Source: an uncultured Eggerthellaceae bacterium (GTDB lineage: Bacteria; Actinomycetota; Coriobacteriia; Coriobacteriales; Eggerthellaceae). Taken from it: a stretch of DNA of 64,000 nt. A program made the position numbers and the translations under genes. This document shows positions 50,215-58,082 of this stretch, piece by piece. How positions within the stretch are numbered: position 1 is the first letter of the stretch; every line of letters begins with the position of its first letter. The notes under the pieces are model-generated. The model saw only the letters and a program-made list of their open reading frames with translations, was not told the DNA's origin and searched no databases. The stretch covers positions 62,001 to 126,000 of the forward strand of contig CALBGP010000013.1 in the NCBI GenBank assembly GCA_937892845.1, read 5' to 3'.

Positions 50215-51849
50215 TTACCGGATGAAAACCGGACGTCCGCCCAGATATGTTGCAAGCACGCGCGTCTCCAGGATGGATTCAGGGTTGCAGGCAACGTCGA
50301 TGCCGAGCAGATTGCGGTCAAGCACGCAGAGGTCTGCCAGGTATCCTGGTTCGAGCAAGCCGAGTTCCCGTTCGCGGCCGCATACCCATGCGCCGCCTTC
50401 GGTCGCTGCGCGGAGGGCGTCTTTTATGCCGATGCATTCGGAGGGTAGCCATCCGCCATGCGGCAGGTGGGTTTCGGGGTCCTTTCTGGCCACGGCGGCG
50501 TAAAGCGTGCGCATGGGATCGGGCTCCACAACGGGGGAGTCGCTTCCGAAGGCAAGGGTGCAGCCTGTTCCCAGCAGCGTGGCGAAGGGCCACATGTACG
50601 CCGCGCGTTCTTCGCCCAAGTCGCGCTCGGGGCCGCCCGGATCGAGGGTGATATGAGCCGGTTGCACGGACGCTATCACGCCGAGTTCTGCCAGGCGGGC
50701 GATGTCGTCCGGCTGAAAGTTCTCAAGGTGTTCGAGCGCATGGCGGCCGTGAGCCGGCTGGCCGAATGTTCCGATGGCCTCTTCGAAGATATCGAGCGCT
50801 CCATGGATGGCGGCATCCCCGATGGCGTGGATGCGCACGGCATGTCCGGCGCGCGCTGCGTTCATGACCAGCGTGCGCATGCGGTCCGGGTCCACGGTGG
50901 GGCGTCCGCAATCGTCGTGTGCCCTGGCGTTGGCGTAGGGCTCGGCCAGCCAGGCGGTATGCTGGCTGGATACGCCATCGAAAAACTGCTTGAATCCGCA
51001 GGCTTGAAGCAGCGGGCTGCGGTAGCGCTTCCGCATGGAGTCCAAGCGATCCATGGAATCCAGCAGCGTGGGGAACATATGCACGCGGACATCGAGCTCT
51101 CCGGTCTTTTCGAGCGTGGAGAACAGGTTGTCGAAGACGAAGTCCAGGCCGGGTTGCGCCATCAGGCTCATGTCGCTGATGGATGTGATGCCGCGCGATG
51201 CCAGCTTGCGGATGAATGAGCGGTATGCCCCGGCCAGCTCGTCGGAAGAGAAGCTTGCCACTATGCGCGGCATGAGCTCCATCGCTGCGGCTTCGCGCAC
51301 GATGCCCGTGAGCCTGCCGGATTCGTCGCGGTCGAAGCTGCCGCCCGGCCCCGCCTCGCTGTCCTCGCGGATGTCCAGCTCCTCCATGGCGCGCGTATTG
51401 AGCCACAGGGTGTGGGCATCGCCGGAATACATGGCCACGGGACGGTCGGGGTAGGCGGCGTCAAGGGAGTCACGGCTGGGCGTGCGTGCGGGGTTCCAGC
51501 GATATTCGCGCCATCCTTGGGTGAGAAGCCAGCCTTCGGGCCTGCGTGCGGCAAGCGGGGCAAGGCGGGCTACGCAGTCGGCCTCGGATTCGCCCAGATA
51601 GCTTTCCGCAAGGTCGCTTCCGTAGAGGGCCGAATGGAAGAAATGCATGTGCGCATCGTGGAATCCCGCGCAGATGAATGCGTCGCCGTAATCGATCTGC
51701 TCGCAGTGTTCGCGGCATGTCGCCAGCACGTCGTTTGGGCGGCCGACGGCGGTCACGACTCCGTTTCGAAAGGCTATCGCGCCAGGTGAATAGATTGTTT
51801 TGCCCGTGAATACGGTTGCAGCGCGCAGTATGGTTTCCTGGGATCGCAT
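50215..51849 (-). CDS. YtcJ-type metal-dependent amidohydrolase
   Basis: The 544-residue protein follows the YtcJ/Amidohydro_3 plan: AGFHDAHMHFFHSALYG with the first metal His pair, GWLLTQGWREYRWNP, HAIGDAAIHGALDIFEEA, HALEHLENFQPDDIARLAELGV, and FGSDSPVVEPDPMRTLYAAVARKDPET with the final Asp. Enzymes of this group remove N-acyl or amide groups from diverse substrates; the substrate here cannot be named. GGAGGG precedes the ATG. The gene lies upstream of hpf on the minus strand with a 238-base gap. Confidence 0.93.
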   Translation of the reverse strand: MRSQETILRAATVFTGKTIYSPGAIAFRNGVVTAVGRPNDVLATCREHCEQIDYGDAFICAGFHDAHMHFFHSALYGSDLAESYLGESEADCVARLAPLAARRPEGWLLTQGWREYRWNPARTPSRDSLDAAYPDRPVAMYSGDAHTLWLNTRAMEELDIREDSEAGPGGSFDRDESGRLTGIVREAAAMELMPRIVASFSSDELAGAYRSFIRKLASRGITSISDMSLMAQPGLDFVFDNLFSTLEKTGELDVRVHMFPTLLDSMDRLDSMRKRYRSPLLQACGFKQFFDGVSSQHTAWLAEPYANARAHDDCGRPTVDPDRMRTLVMNAARAGHAVRIHAIGDAAIHGALDIFEEAIGTFGQPAHGRHALEHLENFQPDDIARLAELGVIASVQPAHITLDPGGPERDLGEERAAYMWPFATLLGTGCTLAFGSDSPVVEPDPMRTLYAAVARKDPETHLPHGGWLPSECIGIKDALRAATEGGAWVCGRERELGLLEPGYLADLCVLDRNLLGIDVACNPESILETRVLATYLGGRPVFIR

Positions 51850-51946
51850 GCCGGGTCCCTCCTGATTCCAAGGCGTTTGTGGCGCATAGCGTATGCATTA
51901 CGGAAAAGAAACAGTCGGGCGGTCAAGGCGCTGAGTGCCCGGCGGA

Positions 51947-51955
51947 TGGTATTAT
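51947..51955 (+). promoter_or_regulatory. Extended -10 promoter of nhaA
   Basis: TG-G-TATTAT lies 34 bases before the ATG at 51990. Confidence 0.5.
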
Positions 51956-51989
51956 AGCGTCTCGCAAACCATCGACATTAAGGTTTCCC

Positions 51990-53588
51990 ATGTCTGATAA
52001 ATCCATTTTCATCGAAGAAGTCCAGGGGCATCAGAGCCTGTTCCGCAAGATGATGGAGCTTACCCATTCCGCCACCAAGGCGGCGGGCATCATGCTCCTT
52101 GCGGCCATCGCCGCCCTGCTGATCGCCAACAGCGGCCTCAACGAGCCGTTCCTGCATCTGATTCATACCGAACTCGGTTTCGTGATCGGCGGCCAAGTCT
52201 ACAGCATGTCCTTGGTCCATATCATCAATGACATCTTCATGGCCGTGTTCTTCTTGCTCGTCGGCCTTGAGATCAAATACGAGATGACCGTCGGCGAGCT
52301 GACGAACATCCGCCAGGCAATCCTGCCCATCGTGGCGGCGTTCGGCGGCGTGCTGGTGCCCGTGGTCATCTACCTGATCTTCAACTGGGGCAACCCGCTC
52401 ACCCAACACGGTTGGGGAGTCCCCACCGCAACCGACATCGCATTCGCCTTGGGTATCCTGGCCCTTCTGGGCAGCCGTATCCCCAGCGGCATCCGCGTGT
52501 TCCTGTCGACGTTGGCCGTGGCCGATGACATCATTGCCATCCTGGTCATCGCCTTGTTCTACGGGCAATCGCCCAACATGATGTGGATTCTGGCGGCCGC
52601 CGGCGTGCTTCTCGTGCTCATCGCCATGAACCGCGCGCACATCTATTCGCTGTTCCCATATCTGGCCGTAGGCGTGCTGTTGTGGCTGTGCGTGTTTATG
52701 AGCGGCGTCCATTCCACCATCGCCGGCGTCCTTCTGGCCTTTGCCATCCCGTCCGGTTCGCGTGTCAACCTGCGCGGCTTCACTTCCTGGTCGGGCAAGC
52801 GTCTTGAGCACGCCCATGAGATCTTCAATCCCGACGAGCCCATCATCGGCCAGAAAGATTACATGCACAACGTGGCCGACATCTCCATGGTGGCGCGCCA
52901 GGTCATCCCGCCCGCAACGCGCCTTGAGGGCTACCTCTACCCGTGGGTCTATTTCGCCATCCTGCCTCTGTTCGCACTCACCAATGCCGACGTGAGCATG
53001 GTCGGCGCGGATATCGGCGCGGTTCTCACCAGCCCCGTGTTCTTCGGCGTGCTCTTCGGCCTTCTGGTTGGCAAGCCCGTGGGCATCATGCTGTTCAGCT
53101 TCATTGTGGTCAAGACCAAGCTGGCAAGCCTTCCCGAGCATGTCACGTGGAAGCACATGCTGGGTGCATCCATCTTGGGCGGCGTCGGGTTCACCATGGC
53201 CATCTTCGTGGCGAACTTGGCCTTCGATGACGAGATGCTCGTCACCACGGCGAAGGCGGGCATTCTGATCGCCTCTGCGTTGGCCGGCATCCTGGGCTTC
53301 GCATTCCTGTGGCTTGAGGCCAAGGCCGATGTCCGCCGCGGCGTGGCCTACGTCGATGCGGTTCCGGAGGGCGGCCATGCGCAGCACGCGGATGCCGAAG
53401 CTGCGAAGTTCACCGAGCTGATGGCGGATTCTTCGTGCAGCGAAGACGTTATCGCCCAGGTTGAAGCCGCCATGCACAGTGAAGAATCCGATGACGTGGT
53501 GGTGAAGCTGCCCGAAGGCACCGAGGGTTCGCTCGTCGAATCCATCACCAACGCGGCGCGCTCCATTCTGCCGAAACGCACGAGGTAG
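51990..53588 (+). CDS. nhaA: Na+/H+ antiporter NhaA with cytoplasmic C-terminal extension
   Basis: NhaA expels Na+ in exchange for protons. The core shows HSATKAAGIMLLAAIAALLIANS, FFLLVGLEIKYEM, GWGVPTATDIAFALGIL and the ion-binding Asp pair in STLAVADDIIAILVIA. After the last helix (FLWLEAKADVRRG), about 80 acidic residues follow, longer than the E. coli protein (388 residues versus 532 here). Part of the extra length also lies in a loop near YMHNVADISMVARQVIPPATR. The start is chosen for TAAGG and the upstream -10; the longer open frame overlaps the minus-strand gene start. Confidence 0.95.
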   Translation: MSDKSIFIEEVQGHQSLFRKMMELTHSATKAAGIMLLAAIAALLIANSGLNEPFLHLIHTELGFVIGGQVYSMSLVHIINDIFMAVFFLLVGLEIKYEMTVGELTNIRQAILPIVAAFGGVLVPVVIYLIFNWGNPLTQHGWGVPTATDIAFALGILALLGSRIPSGIRVFLSTLAVADDIIAILVIALFYGQSPNMMWILAAAGVLLVLIAMNRAHIYSLFPYLAVGVLLWLCVFMSGVHSTIAGVLLAFAIPSGSRVNLRGFTSWSGKRLEHAHEIFNPDEPIIGQKDYMHNVADISMVARQVIPPATRLEGYLYPWVYFAILPLFALTNADVSMVGADIGAVLTSPVFFGVLFGLLVGKPVGIMLFSFIVVKTKLASLPEHVTWKHMLGASILGGVGFTMAIFVANLAFDDEMLVTTAKAGILIASALAGILGFAFLWLEAKADVRRGVAYVDAVPEGGHAQHADAEAAKFTELMADSSCSEDVIAQVEAAMHSEESDDVVVKLPEGTEGSLVESITNAARSILPKRTR

Positions 53589-53704
53589 CGTTTCCGCTGG
53601 CGCCCAGCACCCTTCGGTGCCGGTGGCTTGACGGGCCGTGGCGTTCGAGTCCGCGGAGTGCGCACCTGCGCAAATTGGCCATGGAACCAGCCGTTCGCTT
53701 GATG

Positions 53705-53710
53705 TATACT
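53705..53710 (+). promoter_or_regulatory. -10 box of the pheST transcript
   Basis: TATACT preceded by TG; no clear -35. Transcription would start near 53717, upstream of the T-box. Confidence 0.5.
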
Positions 53711-53767
53711 CAACGGTTATCGCGCGGGTTGCGCGGCGGTTTCGTCCGCCCGTCCCGCGAAAGGCCA

Positions 53768-54112
53768 TGACGAAGACAGTGCCGCGAGACCGCACGGCTC
53801 CAGAGAGGGATCCCCAGGCTGCAAGGATTCCGCCGTGTGCGCGTCAATTCCCTTCCGAGCCGCACGGCTGAACATGAGCCGGCAGCATGCGCGCCCCTGG
53901 TGGCATGCGTGTCGGCAGGTAATAGTAGGTCGCGCCGGGCGCTCCCGTCACAGGGTGAAAATGAGTGGGCGCAGTGCCGCAGGGTACGGCGTCAACCAAG
54001 GTGGTACCGCGAGAGCCTTCTCTCGTCCTTGGATTCCGGTAAAGCGGAATGCGGTTGCAGGGTTTCATCTGCCGCATCCCGTGCCGGGCAAGGGCGGAAG
54101 AAGGCTCTTTTT
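53768..54112 (+). promoter_or_regulatory. Phe-specific T-box riboswitch upstream of pheST
   Basis: Stem I has the CAGAGAG distal motif and GCTGCAAGG loop. The specifier codon is TTC (Phe) at 53848-53850, in the context CAA-TTC-CCCTTCCGAGCC. The T-box AAGGTGGTACCGCG is at 53998-54011. The antiterminator pairs CCAAGG (53996-54001) with CCTTGG (54027-54032) around the TGGTACC bulge, and GCGAGAG with CTCTCGT. The terminator pairs AGAGCCTTCT (54012-54021) with AGAAGGCTCT (54099-54108) before a T-run and shares bases with the antiterminator, so the two exclude each other. Uncharged tRNA-Phe would permit read-through. Confidence 0.96.
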
Positions 54113-54164
54113 GCATTTCGGGGCGCAAACCCCTCGCTGAGCCGAGTCAGAAAGGTGAAGGTAG

Positions 54165-55247
54165 ATGGCTATCGTCGAAGAGCTGAATGCGCTCCAGGCT
54201 GAAACGCTGGCGCAGATCGAGACGGCTGCGGATTCCGCTGCGCTGGAAACGGTGCGCGTGGCCGTGCTGGGAAAGAAGGGTTCGCTTACGGGCTACCTGC
54301 GCAGCATGGGCCAGTTGCCCAAGGAAGAGCGCGCGAGCGTGGGCAAATCCGTCAACGACGTCCGCGCAGCCGTTGAGGCGGCGCTTGAATCCCGCAAGGC
54401 TGCCCTGTCCGCCTCCGAGCTTGAGGCGAAGATGAGCGCCGACGCCGTGGACGTCACGCTTCCCGGCCGCGGTCAGCAGATGGGCACGCGCCACCTGATC
54501 AACCGCATCACGGACGAAATCGCCGATATCTTCTTGGGTATGGGCTATTCGGTGGCTTCCGGCAACGAGGTTGAAACCGACTATTACAACTTCGAAGCGC
54601 TCAATGCGCCGGCCGACCATCCGAGCCGCAGCATGCAGGACACCTTCTACGTGCGTGATTTCTCCGGCGACGTATCGCGCGTGAAGGGCGAATCCGATGT
54701 GCTTTTGCGCACCCAGACCTCTGGCGTGCAGGTGCATGTGATGGAGAGCCAGAAGCCTCCCATCTACATCATCGCTCCCGGCAAGGTGTATCGTCGCGAC
54801 GTTGCCGACCCCAGCCACCTTCCCCAGTTCACCCAGGTGGAAGGCCTGGTCGTGGACAAGGGCATCACCTTCGGCGACCTCAAAGGCACGCTTGACTACT
54901 TCTGCAAGCAGATGTTCGGCGAAGACCGCAAGACGCGTTTCCGCGCGCACTACTTCCCGTTCACGGAGCCCTCTGCCGAAGTTGATGTGAGCTGCGGTGC
55001 GTGCGGCGGAACCGGGCACACGCATGATGGCGAGCGCTGCCGCATGTGCAAGGGCACCGGCTGGCTTGAGATCTTGGGCTGCGGCATGGTTGACCCGAAC
55101 GTGTACGGTTTCGTGGGCATCGATCCTGAGGAGTATTCCGGCTTCGCATTCGGCATGGGCGTCGAGCGCATCGCGTGCCTGAAGTACAACGTGCCTGACC
55201 TGCGCATGCTGGTCGAAGGCGACATGCGTTTCCTGCGTCAGTTCTGA
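54165..55247 (+). CDS. pheS: Phenylalanyl-tRNA synthetase alpha subunit with CxxC insertion
   Basis: The N-terminal coiled coil contacts tRNA; the catalytic class II core shows HLINRITDEIADIFLGMGY, DTFYVRDFSG, LLRTQTSGVQVH and FAFGMGVERIACLKY. Between SAEVDVS and LEILGCGMVDPNV lies an insertion of about 24 residues (277-300) with CGACGGTG and CRMCKGTG, two CxxCxGxG-type pairs like those of DnaJ, likely a zinc knuckle. E. coli PheS lacks it. AAAGGTGAAGG precedes the ATG. It is controlled by the T-box. Confidence 0.97.
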   Translation: MAIVEELNALQAETLAQIETAADSAALETVRVAVLGKKGSLTGYLRSMGQLPKEERASVGKSVNDVRAAVEAALESRKAALSASELEAKMSADAVDVTLPGRGQQMGTRHLINRITDEIADIFLGMGYSVASGNEVETDYYNFEALNAPADHPSRSMQDTFYVRDFSGDVSRVKGESDVLLRTQTSGVQVHVMESQKPPIYIIAPGKVYRRDVADPSHLPQFTQVEGLVVDKGITFGDLKGTLDYFCKQMFGEDRKTRFRAHYFPFTEPSAEVDVSCGACGGTGHTHDGERCRMCKGTGWLEILGCGMVDPNVYGFVGIDPEEYSGFAFGMGVERIACLKYNVPDLRMLVEGDMRFLRQF

Positions 55248-55315
55248 CGCGGCGCCAACCGCAAGCGCGAGAGCGCAACCATCTGCGAATTCGTTTTCGA
55301 GAGAAAGATGAACCC

Positions 55316-57787
55316 ATGAAGATATCCCTGAAATGGCTGGCGGATTACATCGAAGTGCCCGCCGACATCAAAGATTTCTGCGACAAGCTCGACCTGACCG
55401 GCACCGGTGTGGAGGGTGTGGAGCGCACGGGAGACGCCTTCGACCATGTGGTCGTGGGACATGTGCTCACCTGCGATGCCCATCCCGACAGCGATCACAT
55501 GCATGTCGTCACCGTGGATGCCGGTTCCGGTGAGCCGGTCCAGATCGTGTGCGGTGCGCCGAACATCGCCGCCGGTATCAAGGTGCCGGTTGCGCTTGTG
55601 GGCGCAATCCTGCCCGGTGACTTCAAGATCAAGAAGAGCAAGCTGCGCGGCGTTCCCAGCAACGGCATGTGCTGCTCCCAGCGTGAGCTGGGCTTCGGCA
55701 ACAATCATGAAGGCATCTGGGTGCTTCCCGAAGATGCGCCCGTGGGCATGCCCATCGCCGACTACCTCAAGATGTCCGACACGGTGCTTGACCTGGAGAT
55801 CACGCCCAACCGCCCCGACTGCCTGTCCGTGGCCGGTTTCGCCCGCGAGGTCGGTGCCATGTACCAGCGCGATTGGAGCAACCCGCTCGCGGACATGGCA
55901 GTCCGCATGCAGCTGGATGACACCTCGGTGCCGGTTGACTCTGCGGTGACCGTCGAAATCGACGACCCCGTCCGTTGCCCGCGCTACACCGCCCGTGTGA
56001 TCCGCGGCTGCAAGGTGGGCCCCAGCCCTGATTGGCTGGCCGAGCGCCTGACCGCCATCGGGCAGCGCCCCATCAACAACATCGTCGACGTCACCAACTA
56101 CATCCTGTTCCTGTTCGGCCAGCCGCTGCACGCCTTCGACCTGGCGAAGCTGACCGGAGCCGACGGCTGCGCCCATGTTGTGGTGCGTGCTGCCGAAGAG
56201 GGGGAGAAGCTGGTCACGCTCGACGGCGAAGACCGCAGCCTGACCTCCGACATGACCGTCATCGCCACGCCTGAACGCGGCGCCGTCGCCCTGGCCGGCG
56301 TCATGGGCGGCCTTGATACCGAAGTGACCGAGGAGACGGTGGACATCCTGCTTGAGGCCGCAACCTTCGAGGCTGGCCGCACCAGCCGTACCAGCCGCAA
56401 CCTGGGCCTGATCTCCGAGAGCTCCCTGCGCTACGAGCGCGGTGTCGACGACCATGGAATCGATGTCCGCTCCGCTGCCGCATGCGCGCTGATCGCCGAG
56501 GTGGCGGGCGGCACCGTCGCATACGCTTCGTCGAACGAGGCGGGCATCGTCGATGTGTGGGCTCAGGCCACCGAACCTGTCAAGCTGCAGTTCCGCGTGC
56601 CCCGATTCTGCGCCATGATGGGCGCCGACATCCCGCGCGAGTTCATCATGGACGTCTTGGGCCGTCTGGGTTGCGAAGTTGCCGAAGGCGCCGATGCCGA
56701 TGTCCTCAACGTCACGGCTCCCACGTTCCGCCCCGACCTTGAGCGTGAAATCGACCTGTACGAGGAGGTTTTGCGCCTCTACGGCATGGACCGCATCGAG
56801 GGAACCTTGCCGGCAGGACGCGGACGCGTAGGCGTGCGCACGCCTACGCAGCTCATCGACGCGAAGATCCATGCGGCCCTGCGCGCAAGCGGCCTCAACG
56901 AGACCATGACCTATTCGTTCGCCTGCACGGACGACCTTGAGCGTCTGCGCATGAAGGAAGATGGCCTGGGCCGTGCGGTTGAGCTGATCAACCCCATGAA
57001 CGCCGAGCAGGCTCATATGCGCCGCTCCATCATCCCCGGCCTTCTGCGCAGCGTGGCGCGCAACCAGAGCCATGGCGTGCGCGACATCCAGCTCTATGAA
57101 ATCGGCGTGGTGTTCGCCGCGCATGATGGCGCCAAGCAGCCCAAAGAGCGCCGCAAGCTTGCCGGTGTCCTGGCAGGTTCCATGGGCCAGGCCGGTTGGA
57201 ATGCGCCCGCCGTTCCCTTCGATTTCTTCGACGGCAAGGGCGTGTTGGAGAACCTTGCCCGTGAGCTGGCGCTTCCCAAGGTCCGTTTCCGTGCTCTGGA
57301 TGCCCAGGAGGCGCCGCATCTGCAGCCCGGACGTGCTGCAGAGGTTCTTTCCGGCGGCGATGTGATCGGCTGGGTCGGCGAGCTGCATCCGCTGGCCGTC
57401 GCGGCTTTCGAGGCGGAGGCTCCCGTGGTTGCCTTCGAGCTTGACATGGCCGTCCTCGAGCGCAACGCCCGCCCCGCACGCGATTACGTCGATGTTCCCC
57501 AGTTCCCGGCGGTCACCCATGACGTTGCCTTCGTTGTGGATGAGGCCGTGACCCATGAGCGCTTGATGCAGTGCATGTCGTCTGCGGGCGGCAAGCTGCT
57601 TGAAAGCGCCCAGCTTTTCGACGTCTACCGCGATGCGCAACGTCTGGGCGAAGGCAAGAAGTCCATGGCCTATGCGCTGTCCTACCGTGCGTCCGATCGC
57701 ACGCTGACGGGCGAAGAGGTTGACAAGGCCCACGAGCGCCTGGTCAAGAAGGTGTGCGGCGCAACCGGCGCCGAGGTGCGCGGCTAG
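55316..57787 (+). CDS. pheT: Phenylalanyl-tRNA synthetase beta subunit
   Basis: The 823-residue beta subunit has an N-terminal Trbp111-like OB domain (VVVGHVLTCDAHPDSDHMHV, then IVCGAPNIAAGIKVPVA), the B3/B4 editing region, the B5 domain and a C-terminal anticodon-binding ferredoxin-like domain (FPAVTHDVAFVVDEAVTHE). It pairs with PheS as a heterotetramer, and its editing site clears Tyr-tRNA-Phe. It lies 68 bases after pheS in the same T-box-controlled transcript. Confidence 0.97.
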   Translation: MKISLKWLADYIEVPADIKDFCDKLDLTGTGVEGVERTGDAFDHVVVGHVLTCDAHPDSDHMHVVTVDAGSGEPVQIVCGAPNIAAGIKVPVALVGAILPGDFKIKKSKLRGVPSNGMCCSQRELGFGNNHEGIWVLPEDAPVGMPIADYLKMSDTVLDLEITPNRPDCLSVAGFAREVGAMYQRDWSNPLADMAVRMQLDDTSVPVDSAVTVEIDDPVRCPRYTARVIRGCKVGPSPDWLAERLTAIGQRPINNIVDVTNYILFLFGQPLHAFDLAKLTGADGCAHVVVRAAEEGEKLVTLDGEDRSLTSDMTVIATPERGAVALAGVMGGLDTEVTEETVDILLEAATFEAGRTSRTSRNLGLISESSLRYERGVDDHGIDVRSAAACALIAEVAGGTVAYASSNEAGIVDVWAQATEPVKLQFRVPRFCAMMGADIPREFIMDVLGRLGCEVAEGADADVLNVTAPTFRPDLEREIDLYEEVLRLYGMDRIEGTLPAGRGRVGVRTPTQLIDAKIHAALRASGLNETMTYSFACTDDLERLRMKEDGLGRAVELINPMNAEQAHMRRSIIPGLLRSVARNQSHGVRDIQLYEIGVVFAAHDGAKQPKERRKLAGVLAGSMGQAGWNAPAVPFDFFDGKGVLENLARELALPKVRFRALDAQEAPHLQPGRAAEVLSGGDVIGWVGELHPLAVAAFEAEAPVVAFELDMAVLERNARPARDYVDVPQFPAVTHDVAFVVDEAVTHERLMQCMSSAGGKLLESAQLFDVYRDAQRLGEGKKSMAYALSYRASDRTLTGEEVDKAHERLVKKVCGATGAEVRG

Positions 57788-57857
57788 CCCGGCCACCGAC
57801 GGCCCGGTTGCGACGGTCCGGTTGCGACGCCCGGCCACCGACGGCCTGGTTGCGACG
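57788..57857 (+). repeat. Direct repeat at the pheT 3' end
   Basis: A 28-base unit beginning CCCGGCCACCGACGGCC and ending GGTTGCGACG occurs at 57788-57815 and 57830-57857 with one difference; a 14-base partial copy lies between, so GGTTGCGACG appears three times. Confidence 0.85.
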
Positions 57858-57919
57858 CCCGGCGCGTTCGCCACGGATTCGGCTCTGAGCGAATCCGTGC
57901 GGACATGACCGCATTTCCC

Positions 57920-58060
57920 AAGTGTTTCGGGTTTCGGTGCACCACGAAAACGGATTCCCCCAGGTTGCGTGATACGTGACCTGGGGGAATCCTTGTTTCA
58001 GCGGGGTTTTCGAATCTCCGGGTCGCGTTTTCGACCCGAAACACTTCCGATTCGGTGCAA
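57920..58060. repeat. Intergenic repeat region C: inverted repeats flanking a long palindrome
   Basis: AAGTGTTTCGGGT (57920-57932) and its exact complement ACCCGAAACACTT (58034-58046) flank a hairpin with 14-base perfect arms GGATTCCCCCAGGT (57952-57965) and ACCTGGGGGAATCC (57979-57992); weaker pairing continues into the loop. It lies between the convergent pheT and glutamate-cysteine ligase genes and may terminate both. The gap 57788-58082 holds no gene. Confidence 0.8.
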
Positions 58061-58082
58061 TTTGCGGCCGGGAGCCGTGCAA

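Noticed and set aside
57920..58060. Region C as a transposon with terminal inverted repeats
   Set aside because: The 13-base inverted repeats are real, but no clear target-site duplication and no transposase are present; it is described only as a repeat element.
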